Assembly (NCBI GenBank): GCA_020726205.1
Contig: DYTA01000020.1
Coordinates: 1-12,426 of the forward strand
Length of the DNA stretch: 12,426 nt
Direction of reading: 5' to 3'
From: Nitrosospira multiformis
Lineage (GTDB): Bacteria > Pseudomonadota > Gammaproteobacteria > Burkholderiales > UBA11063
How positions within the stretch are numbered: position 1 is the stretch's first letter; each line of letters opens with the position of its first letter. Made by a program: the position numbers and the translations under genes. The notes under the pieces were generated by a model. That model saw nothing but the letters and a program-made list of their open reading frames with translations. It did no database searches and had not been told where the DNA came from. Of this stretch, positions 7,040-12,426 are shown in pieces.

Positions 7040-7168
7040 TTCACGTAATAAGGTGTAATTACTTAATAACACAAATTTCAACTTAAAAACACTTAAAAAC
7101 TTACACTGTAAGGATTGATTTATGGTATAGCACAACCTGCAATATAAAAACAATAAATAAAGGATATA

Positions 7169-7193
7169 TATCAATAGATTGATAACATATCAA
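7169..7193. promoter_or_regulatory. Cluster of three alternating TATCAA/TTGATA half-sites
   Basis: TATCAAT-AG-ATTGATA (7169-7184) is a perfect dyad. Its right arm, TTGATA at 7179-7184, pairs again with TATCAA at 7188-7193 across ACA. The second dyad reads TTGAT-N5-ATCAA, one base longer than the FNR consensus TTGAT-N4-ATCAA, and the first has the half-sites in the opposite order. It may be a regulator site, but it is not a canonical FNR box. Confidence 0.35.
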
Positions 7194-7388
7194 AAAAACA
7201 CAACAGATAACACTTAATTCAAATTACGTTAAAATTGAAAATAACACAAGCAAAATTGTTGCTTTATACAACACCGCGCAATAATCATATATATCTGTTA
7301 TAAAACAATTAATTATTTAACACAAAATTTAATTACTAAATTCATTAATATTTATTTCTAGTTTCAACATTATCTATAAAAAAAACAT

Positions 7389-7394
7389 TATAAT
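7389..7394 (+). promoter_or_regulatory. Candidate -10 element of the porin promoter
   Basis: A perfect TATAAT lies 33 bp before the porin ATG. Transcription would begin near 7401, leaving a leader of about 27 nt with GGAG at 7413-7416 as ribosome site. No good -35 box is visible at the usual distance (AACATT at 17 bp), so an activator or an alternative arrangement may be needed. Confidence 0.45.
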
Positions 7395-7427
7395 ATCCAC
7401 ATATATTTTAATGGAGTTTACGTAATT

Positions 7428-8951
7428 ATGAAAAAAATACTATTAAGTATTCTAACCTTGAGTGCAACCCACTTTGCGTTTGCAGACACTACTGAATCAG
7501 CTACAACTACTACTGTTACACCATCAGCTGTCGCAGCAACTGCGGCTCCAGCACCAGTAACTAATAGTAATGATAGCTATATCAATTCAAATGCATTTTT
7601 ACAAAATCCATTTTCTGGAATTGCCAGTGGTGGTGGTACTCAGGTTGTAGATCATAATACTTACGTAAACCAAAGTTTTGCTCAACGCTTATTTAGCGAT
7701 GGTACATATAATGTCTATGCTGGAGGTATCACAGGTACAGGTTCATCAGGAACACCAGGTGGAACAAATAGTTTAACTACTGGTGTAGGTGCTTCGATTT
7801 ACATGCAATCAGGACAAGTTCTAGGTGGATTTTCTGTCGGTGGATTATTAAACGTTATGAATCCATTTGTAGCTAATGAGTTAAATGGTAGAGGCTCAAC
7901 AACTCGTCAATATAATGCAATGTTTGACCCATCAAATGATTATATTGCTGTGTCAGAGGCGTTTTTAGAGTATCAATATGGTAATCGTGTAAATGCAGAT
8001 ATTGGTTTAATTGGAATTAATAATAGTCCATGGTTAGCAGCTAACTTCTACAATAATATGTTAGCACCTGGGGCAACTTATCAAGGTGCTGTAGTTAATG
8101 TAAACGCAGGAAATGGTTGGGTTTTAACGGGAATTGGATTTAATGGATTACAAACTTCTGGACAAGTAGGCTTTACAGGTAATACATTCTTTAACACTAA
8201 TAATCAAAACTATGGTAATTCATCAGGTACAGTTGCATTAGGTGCTAACTATATGGCTGATAACAACAACTATAACTTACGTTTGTGGGGCTATAATTTT
8301 GATAACTTTGGAACATTACTATATGCAGATAACAGCTTAAAACTAAATTTATCAAACTCTCAAGCGTTTAATATTGCAGCTCAAGTTGGTACAGATAATG
8401 GTCAAACTCAATCAAACTTAGTAGGATTTAATAGTCAACAAACAACGAGTGCAAATTCAAGTAACCAAATTTCAAGTAATTTCTTTGGTTTACAATTTGG
8501 TTATCAAGTTGATTGGTTAAACTTAAATCTGGCATATACAACAATTGCAGCTGGTAATGGAATCAATCCAAATAGTACAATTGGTGGTGGAGCAATCGTG
8601 TCGCCATATACAACTAACTTAGGTGTTGACCCATTATATGCAGAAGGTTGGCAGACCAACTATGTTAACTTAGGAATTGCAGGTAGCTTGTACAAAATCA
8701 GTCCTGGTTTAAGTTTCCAAAATGGTAACTTGACCATCACGCCTAATTTTATTTATGGTACTAGCTCAGATGCTGATTTTAATGGTGTAAAAGAGGCCAA
8801 CGTTGTTGTCAATTATGCTATTCCTGAAGTACGTGGATTATTTGTATTTGGCGTATTCTCACAACAATGGAGACCTGACACTGTAAATAATGAACAGTCA
8901 AACAATATTTCACCTTGGACTTCATCAGTAGCCTTAACATATACATACTAA
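7428..8951 (+). CDS. Outer-membrane porin-like beta-barrel protein, possibly OprD-related
   Basis: The 507-residue protein has a clear signal peptide (MKKILLSILTLSATHFAFA, cleavage after residue 19), then a Thr/Ala/Pro-rich stretch to about residue 46. The rest is a long chain of alternating hydrophobic and polar residues rich in Gly, Asn and aromatics, ending in VALTYTY with a terminal aromatic, as outer-membrane barrels do. INNSPWLAANFYNNML followed by GATYQGA resembles a segment in some OprD-like porins, but I cannot assign the family securely. There are no cysteines. The GGAG 11 nt upstream of the ATG supports the start. It lies 20 nt before a small exported protein whose signal peptide is almost the same, so the two are very likely cotranscribed up to the hairpin at 9381. 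Substrate unknown; uptake of small solutes is the default guess. Confidence 0.75.
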   Translation: MKKILLSILTLSATHFAFADTTESATTTTVTPSAVAATAAPAPVTNSNDSYINSNAFLQNPFSGIASGGGTQVVDHNTYVNQSFAQRLFSDGTYNVYAGGITGTGSSGTPGGTNSLTTGVGASIYMQSGQVLGGFSVGGLLNVMNPFVANELNGRGSTTRQYNAMFDPSNDYIAVSEAFLEYQYGNRVNADIGLIGINNSPWLAANFYNNMLAPGATYQGAVVNVNAGNGWVLTGIGFNGLQTSGQVGFTGNTFFNTNNQNYGNSSGTVALGANYMADNNNYNLRLWGYNFDNFGTLLYADNSLKLNLSNSQAFNIAAQVGTDNGQTQSNLVGFNSQQTTSANSSNQISSNFFGLQFGYQVDWLNLNLAYTTIAAGNGINPNSTIGGGAIVSPYTTNLGVDPLYAEGWQTNYVNLGIAGSLYKISPGLSFQNGNLTITPNFIYGTSSDADFNGVKEANVVVNYAIPEVRGLFVFGVFSQQWRPDTVNNEQSNNISPWTSSVALTYTY

Positions 8952-8957
8952 TTTTCA

Positions 8958-8963
8958 AAGGAA
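8958..8963 (+). promoter_or_regulatory. Ribosome binding site that fixes the start of the four-cysteine protein
   Basis: AAGGAA lies 8 nt before ATG 8972, and that ATG begins a standard signal peptide. An earlier in-frame ATG at 8915 lies within the porin gene, has no ribosome site, and would bury the signal peptide, so it is rejected. Confidence 0.8.
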
Positions 8964-8971
8964 ATTATACT

Positions 8972-9367
8972 ATGAAAAAAATTCTATTAAGCATATTAGC
9001 AATTGCCGCAACTAGTGCAATTGCTAGCACTAACGTTAATTTACAAAAAAGTCCTTACTCATGTAACAACGTAAATATAAATGCAACAACTACAGAATCA
9101 GATATTACAACTAACTGTAAAAAAGTTAAAGTATATGAAGATAAAGTAGTTACTAGTAATGGACGTAACGTTTCTGATGAACGTGGTGGTGGTGCTGATA
9201 TGATTCAAACCGATAATAATCCACAAAAAGATGCAATAATTACTCATGACATCCGCTTTACAACTGATAATGGGTCTCAAATGAAATGTATCTTCAAAAA
9301 TGGTAAGTTGATGAAATGTAAAGCTTACAATAAGCCAACATCTAAAACTGCAACCGCTAATAGTTAA
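8972..9367 (+). CDS. Small exported four-cysteine protein of unknown function
   Basis: This 131-residue protein starts at ATG 8972, supported by AAGGAA. Its signal peptide (MKKILLSILAIAATSAIA, cleavage near 18-19) is nearly identical to the porin's. The mature chain of about 112 residues is polar, rich in Asn, Thr and Lys, and carries four cysteines, C31, C49, C106 and C116, able to form two disulfides in the periplasm. C106 and C116 lie in a short hairpin-like repeat, MKCIFKNGKLMKC. A central Arg-Gly-Gly-Gly turn is at 71-74. I do not recognise a family. The gene follows the porin by 20 nt and is followed directly by the operon terminator, so it may be a partner of the porin or a secreted or surface-attached factor. 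It is not a lipoprotein: no lipobox is present. Confidence 0.8.
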   Translation: MKKILLSILAIAATSAIASTNVNLQKSPYSCNNVNINATTTESDITTNCKKVKVYEDKVVTSNGRNVSDERGGGADMIQTDNNPQKDAIITHDIRFTTDNGSQMKCIFKNGKLMKCKAYNKPTSKTATANS

Positions 9368-9380
9368 ACTGCTACATTAC

Positions 9381-9415
9381 AAAAAAGTATCATTCATAAG
9401 GAATGATACTTTTTT
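9381..9415. terminator. Strong intrinsic terminator after the porin operon, likely bidirectional
   Basis: AAAAAAGTATCATTC (9381-9395) and GAATGATACTTTTTT (9401-9415) pair perfectly over 15 bp with a 5-nt loop ATAAG. The hairpin ends in a T-run on the plus strand and, by symmetry, on the minus strand. It begins 14 nt after the stop of the four-cysteine gene. Confidence 0.92.
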
Positions 9416-9548
9416 ATTAAAGAACTCAGAGCTTAATTATCAAACACAACCACCTACTTTAGTTTAAAACTATTAAAACCATAATTTTTATTAATTGGAT
9501 TAAACTACGTCATTGCTGTAGAATAACTATATCATAACCAATAAATTC

Positions 9549-9578
9549 TTTACATGATAATATGCAAAGGTGTAAAAT
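9549..9578 (+). promoter_or_regulatory. Candidate dps promoter
   Basis: TTTACA at 9549-9554 is followed after 18 bp by TAAAAT at 9573-9578, each close to the sigma-70 consensus. The start would be near 9585, giving a leader of about 26 nt before ATG 9611. TTTACA and TGTAAA (9571-9576) also form an inverted pair across the promoter. I see no OxyR or Fur site that I can defend. The rest of 9416-9548 holds nothing I recognise. Confidence 0.45.
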
Positions 9579-9610
9579 GGTAACTAATCACTATATAAAC
9601 GGAGGCAATT

Positions 9611-10096
9611 ATGTTAAAACAACAATTCTTTAATATTAATGATGGTTTGGGTCAAGAAAATCGTATTTCAATAGCAAATGAATTAGCTAAGTTACTAGCT
9701 GATAGCTATTCTTTGTACTTAAAAACACATAATTTCCATTGGAATGTAACAGGGTCGATGTTCAATACGTTACATTTAATGTTTGAAACCCATTACACTG
9801 AATTGGGTTTAGCCGTAGATTTAATTGCGGAGCGAATTCGAGCTTTAGGTTTTATTGCACCAGGGAGCTACTCAGAGTTTGGAAAATTAACAAAAGTAAA
9901 AGAACATGCTGGTGATACTGAAGCAAATGACATGATTAAATATTTAATTGAAGCTCATGAAGTAGTAATTAACACAGCACGTAGTGTTTTACCAATTGCC
10001 GATGAAGCTAATGATCAAGTTACTATGGATTTATTAACACAACGTCTGCAAGTTCATGAAAAAACAGTTTGGATGTTACGTAGTCTTATTAACTAA
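9611..10096 (+). CDS. dps: Dps-family DNA-binding ferritin (starvation/peroxide protection)
   Basis: The 161-residue protein is a standard Dps. Members assemble into dodecamers that oxidise Fe(II) with hydrogen peroxide, store the ferric iron, and often coat DNA, protecting it in stationary phase and oxidative stress. The inter-subunit ferroxidase ligands are all present: H43 (in HNFHWNV), H55, D70 and E74, with the same spacing as E. coli H51, H63, D78 and E82. The N-terminal tail is short and has only one Lys, so direct DNA binding of the E. coli type is uncertain. GGAGG at 9601-9605, 5 nt before the ATG, is the best ribosome site in the window and suggests high expression. It is transcribed alone, between the terminator at 9381 and the palindrome at 10105. 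Confidence 0.97.
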   Translation: MLKQQFFNINDGLGQENRISIANELAKLLADSYSLYLKTHNFHWNVTGSMFNTLHLMFETHYTELGLAVDLIAERIRALGFIAPGSYSEFGKLTKVKEHAGDTEANDMIKYLIEAHEVVINTARSVLPIADEANDQVTMDLLTQRLQVHEKTVWMLRSLIN

Positions 10097-10104
10097 GATA
10101 TTAC

Positions 10105-10156
10105 TTATAATAGCATAAAACCTCCCTTAATTAATGGCGGTTTTATGCTATTATAA
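10105..10156. terminator. 52-nt near-perfect palindrome after dps, probable terminator hairpin
   Basis: TTATAATAGCATAAAACC (10105-10122) pairs perfectly with 10139-10156 (18 bp). The centre continues the symmetry around TTAATTAA, so 24 of 26 positions pair, with mismatches only at 10123/10138 and 10126/10135. It begins 8 nt after the dps stop. There is no separate T-run after the stem, so termination efficiency is uncertain. It could also be a trace of the adjacent mobile element, whose remnant starts at its right edge. Confidence 0.55.
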
Positions 10157-10536
10157 TGCAAATATATTATTACTTTTGTAATAAACGAGGCAGTCCACTA
10201 GAGGGTAATCACTCAAATATCACGATCAGCAAAGATACAACTGATAGATACTTTGTATCATTCTGTTCAGAAGTTGAAATTAAATCATTACCTAAAGTTG
10301 ATAAAACAGTGGGTATTGATTTAAGTTTAACTGATTTTGTGATCACCAAAAATCAAGCCGTTAAAAGGATTGATTAAATACCAAACCAAACTAGCTAAAT
10401 TACAAAAAAACCAAAGGTAGTAAAAACCGCTAAACTAGCAGAGTTAGCTTGTGGAGCTTCCTCTGTCGTGTGTGTTAAAGGTAAAACTAAAACACATAGA
10501 CATGGAGCTGTGAAACAGGAATCCCCGTCTCTTTAG
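10156..10536 (+). pseudogene. tnpB: Decayed IS200/IS605-type tnpB (OrfB) remnant with large internal deletion
   Basis: Three pieces of a TnpB-like protein survive. Positions 10156-10374 encode a segment with PLEGNHSNITISKDTTDRYF and KTVGIDLSLTDF; the latter corresponds to the GIDLG strand carrying the first RuvC acid. After a stop at 10375-10377, positions 10376-10417 in another frame encode KYQTKLAKLQKNQR, the next part of the family pattern. A third piece, in the first frame from 10420, encodes TAKLAELACGASS and then THRHGAVKQESPSL, ending at TAG 10536, as TnpB C-termini in this group do. About 130 codons remain of roughly 370-400. The N-terminal third and nearly all of the middle, including the zinc finger and the later RuvC residues, are gone, so it cannot be active. 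No tnpA is present. Confidence 0.85.
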
Positions 10537-10551
10537 GATTGGGAGTTGGTC
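10183..10551 (+). mobile_element. IS200/IS605-family element remnant, right end retained
   Basis: TnpB similarity starts near 10183, just past the palindrome. The right side keeps the usual arrangement: the end of tnpB overlaps an imperfect hairpin (TCCCCGTC at about 10522-10529 against GATTGGGA at about 10537-10544), followed by GTTGGTCAA near 10551. Such elements end shortly after this subterminal hairpin. The left end is missing. Confidence 0.6.
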
Positions 10552-10574
10552 AAACTCATAACAAGAAGCATATA

Positions 10575-11573
10575 ATGACATTGAATAATATCAAATTCCG
10601 ATTTCTCAAATTTATTAAACATTCACAAAAAATTAACTTACTAGATTTTAATAAATTTATTTTTCGAGAAATAATTGTTAATCTAATTAAAACAGAACAC
10701 TTGTTGCCAATCGTAATAGCCGTTTGCATAGCTGGATTTAGCGTAATTGTCGAACTCTCAAATTATATTTTTCTGCCACAAACTAGCATAGGTGCTTATG
10801 CCTCATTCTTCTTATTCACGTTAGTTGTTAGTTTAGTTAGCTTAGTAATTTACCCTACCTTAATTATTATTTTAGTTAACTTCATTAGTAGTCACATTCG
10901 TGGTAATAGCAGATTTAAAATGATAATTAAACTGTTAGCTCTATTAGCGGGTTTTATTGCTGGTACGGCATCATTGGCATCACATGCAAACATATATCAA
11001 AAAATTCAAATTGTCTTTATTTGGATTGGTTTATACCTAATTTTAATTAATTTATATCTAGCTCATCATCTACATAATAATCTATTTAAATTAACCCGCA
11101 CTAAAATCATATTAATTTTATTGGTATCTTCAATAATGGTAAAACCACTAGTCTTAATATATATTCATATTAGTGAAGCAATTAATTATACAACAATTAA
11201 CCCACAAGTTTATTTACCACCAACTAATTGTCAATTATTACGGAATTTTAATGAAAATAAATTAGACCTAGACAATCAACAAAATACTATTTTCAATGAT
11301 AGACGCTACTATCAAGAGCTACCAAATAACCAAGGTTGTTACTTATATGGAAATACAATTCGTTATGGGTTTGCTTATGATTATGTATTACTTATTAAAC
11401 AAAATATTAAACCAATCCAAGGAAGAAATGGGACATTATTAAATGAATATGTACGCCTTAATTGTTATGCAGGTAATTGCTATAGTGAAAATCACATTTA
11501 CTTCAAAACCGAAAATGATATTTATAGCAGCCTAATGGAAAAAACTCGTACTGATACAGAAGGACTAATGTAA
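10575..11573 (+). CDS. Unrecognised membrane protein with five helices and a four-cysteine C-terminal domain
   Basis: Starting at ATG 10575 the protein has 332 residues. A longer frame from TTG 10539 would begin inside the IS remnant and is less likely; AGAAG about 8 nt before the ATG is a weak ribosome site. A hydrophilic, basic N-terminus of about 42 residues is followed by hydrophobic segments at roughly 43-63, 74-105, 116-133, 145-165 and 177-199. The last 130 residues are polar, rich in Asn and Tyr, and hold C219, C255, C297 and C302, the last two in CYAGNC. With a cytoplasmic N-terminus, five spans place this tail in the periplasm, where two disulfides could form. I know no family that fits. 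The mobile-element remnant ends about 25 bp upstream, so the native promoter may have been lost or replaced. Confidence 0.7.
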   Translation: MTLNNIKFRFLKFIKHSQKINLLDFNKFIFREIIVNLIKTEHLLPIVIAVCIAGFSVIVELSNYIFLPQTSIGAYASFFLFTLVVSLVSLVIYPTLIIILVNFISSHIRGNSRFKMIIKLLALLAGFIAGTASLASHANIYQKIQIVFIWIGLYLILINLYLAHHLHNNLFKLTRTKIILILLVSSIMVKPLVLIYIHISEAINYTTINPQVYLPPTNCQLLRNFNENKLDLDNQQNTIFNDRRYYQELPNNQGCYLYGNTIRYGFAYDYVLLIKQNIKPIQGRNGTLLNEYVRLNCYAGNCYSENHIYFKTENDIYSSLMEKTRTDTEGLM

Positions 11574-11596
11574 AAAAATACCTAAGTTAATCTTTT

Positions 11597-11622
11597 TCCC
11601 AATATATAATTACATATCGGGA
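11597..11622. terminator. Weak hairpin between convergent genes
   Basis: TCCCAATAT (11597-11605) pairs with ATATCGGGA (11614-11622) in eight of nine positions with an 8-nt loop. It lies between two genes that converge. No T-run follows on the plus strand and none is clear on the minus strand, so it is only a tentative terminator. Confidence 0.35.
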
Positions 11623-11652
11623 TTAGAAATTACTATAAATAATTTAACATAT

Positions 11653-12369
11653 TTATGACATCGTTTTAGATTTAACAAAAGTTTCATTAATAAACAGACT
11701 GAGAATAAAAGCACATACTAGCGATAAACAAAATAATGACAAACTACTTTTTTCTAAGTATAAATTACTCGAAAAATAAGTCATATTTACTGCTTTAAAA
11801 TGTATAATATAACCAATAACTACACTTAATAATGCACCAATTAAATACACAATAGTATTACATATTCCAATTCCTATGCCTTGTAGCTCATTAGGTAAAA
11901 TCTCCATAATTACAGAATAGGATAAAATAGCAGTACTACAACTAAATCCAAAAACAAAATATAGTATTGTTGCTGTTGTTTGACTAAGCTGAGGACCAAG
12001 AATTAAAATTGCAAGAACAATGCAGCCAGTTAAACTACCAATAATTAACAATTTACGACGGCTTTTTAAATATAAAGATAGCGCACCAATTATGGGATTC
12101 CCTACTGCAACACCTAAAAACATTAAAGAATTTACTAATGCAGAATGAGCTAAATTATTATTATCAAATGCATTTTGAAAACCAATTAGCCAATTTGCTC
12201 CAAAATTAAATAAGGTACCTAAAAGCAACCCAGCAAATAATGTTACAATCCAAAATGAATGATTCGTTAATAATACTTTTAGTAGTGTAATCGTAGACAC
12301 ATTATTTACAACATCGTTTACCTTAGAAATTTTTTCTTGGTGTGGATGAGACTTTATTAATACAAACAC
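11653..12369 (-). pseudogene. MFS transporter, C-terminal half only; N-terminal half missing
   Basis: The open frame gives 238 residues from a possible GTG at 12369. They correspond to the central cytoplasmic loop and transmembrane helices 7-12 of a 12-helix major facilitator. NHSFWIVTLFAGLLLGTLFN is helix 7, SLMFLGVAVGNPIIGALSLY continues the family pattern, and SRRKLLIIGSL is the helix 8-9 loop motif. Intact members have about 400-430 residues. The frame is open back to 12381 and is then closed by TGA (12384-12382). The 42 bases beyond this stop do not encode a recognisable helix 5 or 6 in any minus-strand frame. The gene is therefore truncated, by insertion, deletion or frameshift, and probably non-functional. 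Helices 7-12 are well preserved with no internal stop, so the event may be recent. Confidence 0.75.
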
Positions 12370-12384
12370 TATAGTAACTGCTCA

Positions 12385-12426
12385 CCCCCTATAAAAGTGT
12401 AAAAAAGTAAAATAGTACTTGACAGG
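12385..12426. other. Non-coding edge, possibly the end of an inserted element
   Basis: The last 42 bases break the MFS reading frame and resemble no transporter sequence. They contain CACCCCCT near 12383-12390 and a perfect sigma-70 -35 hexamer TTGACA at 12419-12424 on the plus strand, whose -10 would lie outside the window. An insertion-sequence end is one explanation, but I cannot see the other end. Confidence 0.3.

Larger units (their letters stand above)
7005..7427. other. Long AT-rich divergent intergenic region between ubiT-ubiU and the porin gene
   Basis: About 420 bp lie between two divergent genes. I see no convincing coding sequence or RNA gene here. The region holds the two predicted promoters near its ends, two direct copies of acttaaaaac at 7081-7100, and a cluster of TATCAA/TTGATA half-sites at 7169-7193. 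Its length and dyads suggest binding sites for one or more regulators acting on either side. Confidence 0.6.

Noticed and set aside
6868..7086. 72-codon plus-strand open frame over the start of the ubiT-ubiU gene
   Set aside because: It is mostly antisense to the UbiT domain and continues into AT-rich non-coding DNA with Ile-rich, low-complexity sequence; no ribosome site.
7081..7100. CRISPR-like or functional repeat array formed by two copies of acttaaaaac
   Set aside because: Only two adjacent 10-bp AT-rich copies without spacers; most likely low-complexity sequence.
7179..7193. Canonical FNR box
   Set aside because: The sequence is TTGAT-N5-ATCAA rather than N4, and it is about 175 bp from the predicted ubi promoter, too far for a usual FNR position.
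8915..8971. Longer version of the four-cysteine protein starting at ATG 8915
   Set aside because: This start lies inside the porin gene, lacks a ribosome site, and would put 19 residues before a standard signal peptide; AAGGAA before ATG 8972 decides the start.
9098..9280. 60-codon minus-strand open frame inside the four-cysteine gene
   Set aside because: It is antisense to a gene with signal peptide and ribosome site, and has no independent support.
10539..10574. Longer version of the membrane protein starting at TTG 10539
   Set aside because: These 12 codons lie in the right end of the IS remnant, right after the tnpB stop, so they are foreign sequence in an open frame by chance.

Overview
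The window comes from a strongly AT-rich genome (roughly one third G+C by eye). It carries Gram-negative hallmarks: a lipoprotein-type outer-membrane efflux channel, a beta-barrel porin, and the O2-independent ubiquinone hydroxylation proteins UbiT, UbiU and UbiV. These point to a facultative beta- or gammaproteobacterium. A Francisella-like or other low-GC lineage would fit, but the sequence alone does not fix the genus.

Layout. (1) Positions 2-241 hold the C-terminal end of an OxyR-like LysR regulator, cut by the left window edge. (2) Positions 209-4509, minus strand, hold a compact efflux operon. Its order is a possible 25-residue membrane peptide, a NodT-type outer-membrane lipoprotein channel with a TTG start, an EmrA/AaeA-like membrane fusion protein, and a FUSC-type inner-membrane exporter split over two overlapping genes. 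A promoter whose -35 and -10 boxes lie in the two arms of a perfect 13-bp inverted repeat precedes it. (3) Positions 4644-6993, minus strand, hold ubiV preceded by a UbiT-UbiU fusion gene. All eight Fe-S cysteines expected for UbiU and UbiV are present. (4) Positions 7005-7427 form a long AT-rich regulatory region with several dyads. (5) Positions 7428-9367, plus strand, hold a porin-like barrel protein and a small exported four-cysteine protein with a near-identical signal peptide, closed by a strong hairpin terminator. (6) Positions 9611-10096 hold dps. (7) Positions 10156-10551 hold a decayed IS200/IS605-type tnpB remnant. (8) Positions 10575-11573 hold an unrecognised five-helix membrane protein with a four-cysteine tail. 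(9) Positions 11653-12369, minus strand, hold the C-terminal half of an MFS transporter without its N-terminal half.

How it fits together. The efflux genes can form a complete inner membrane-periplasm-outer membrane pump for small aromatic or amphipathic acids. The ubi genes would let the cell keep making ubiquinone without oxygen. Dps and the OxyR-like regulator suggest peroxide and iron handling on return to oxygen. The right-hand third shows gene decay around mobile DNA.

The most unusual items are the UbiT-UbiU fusion, the split FUSC exporter with a possible leader peptide, and the palindrome that spans the efflux promoter.
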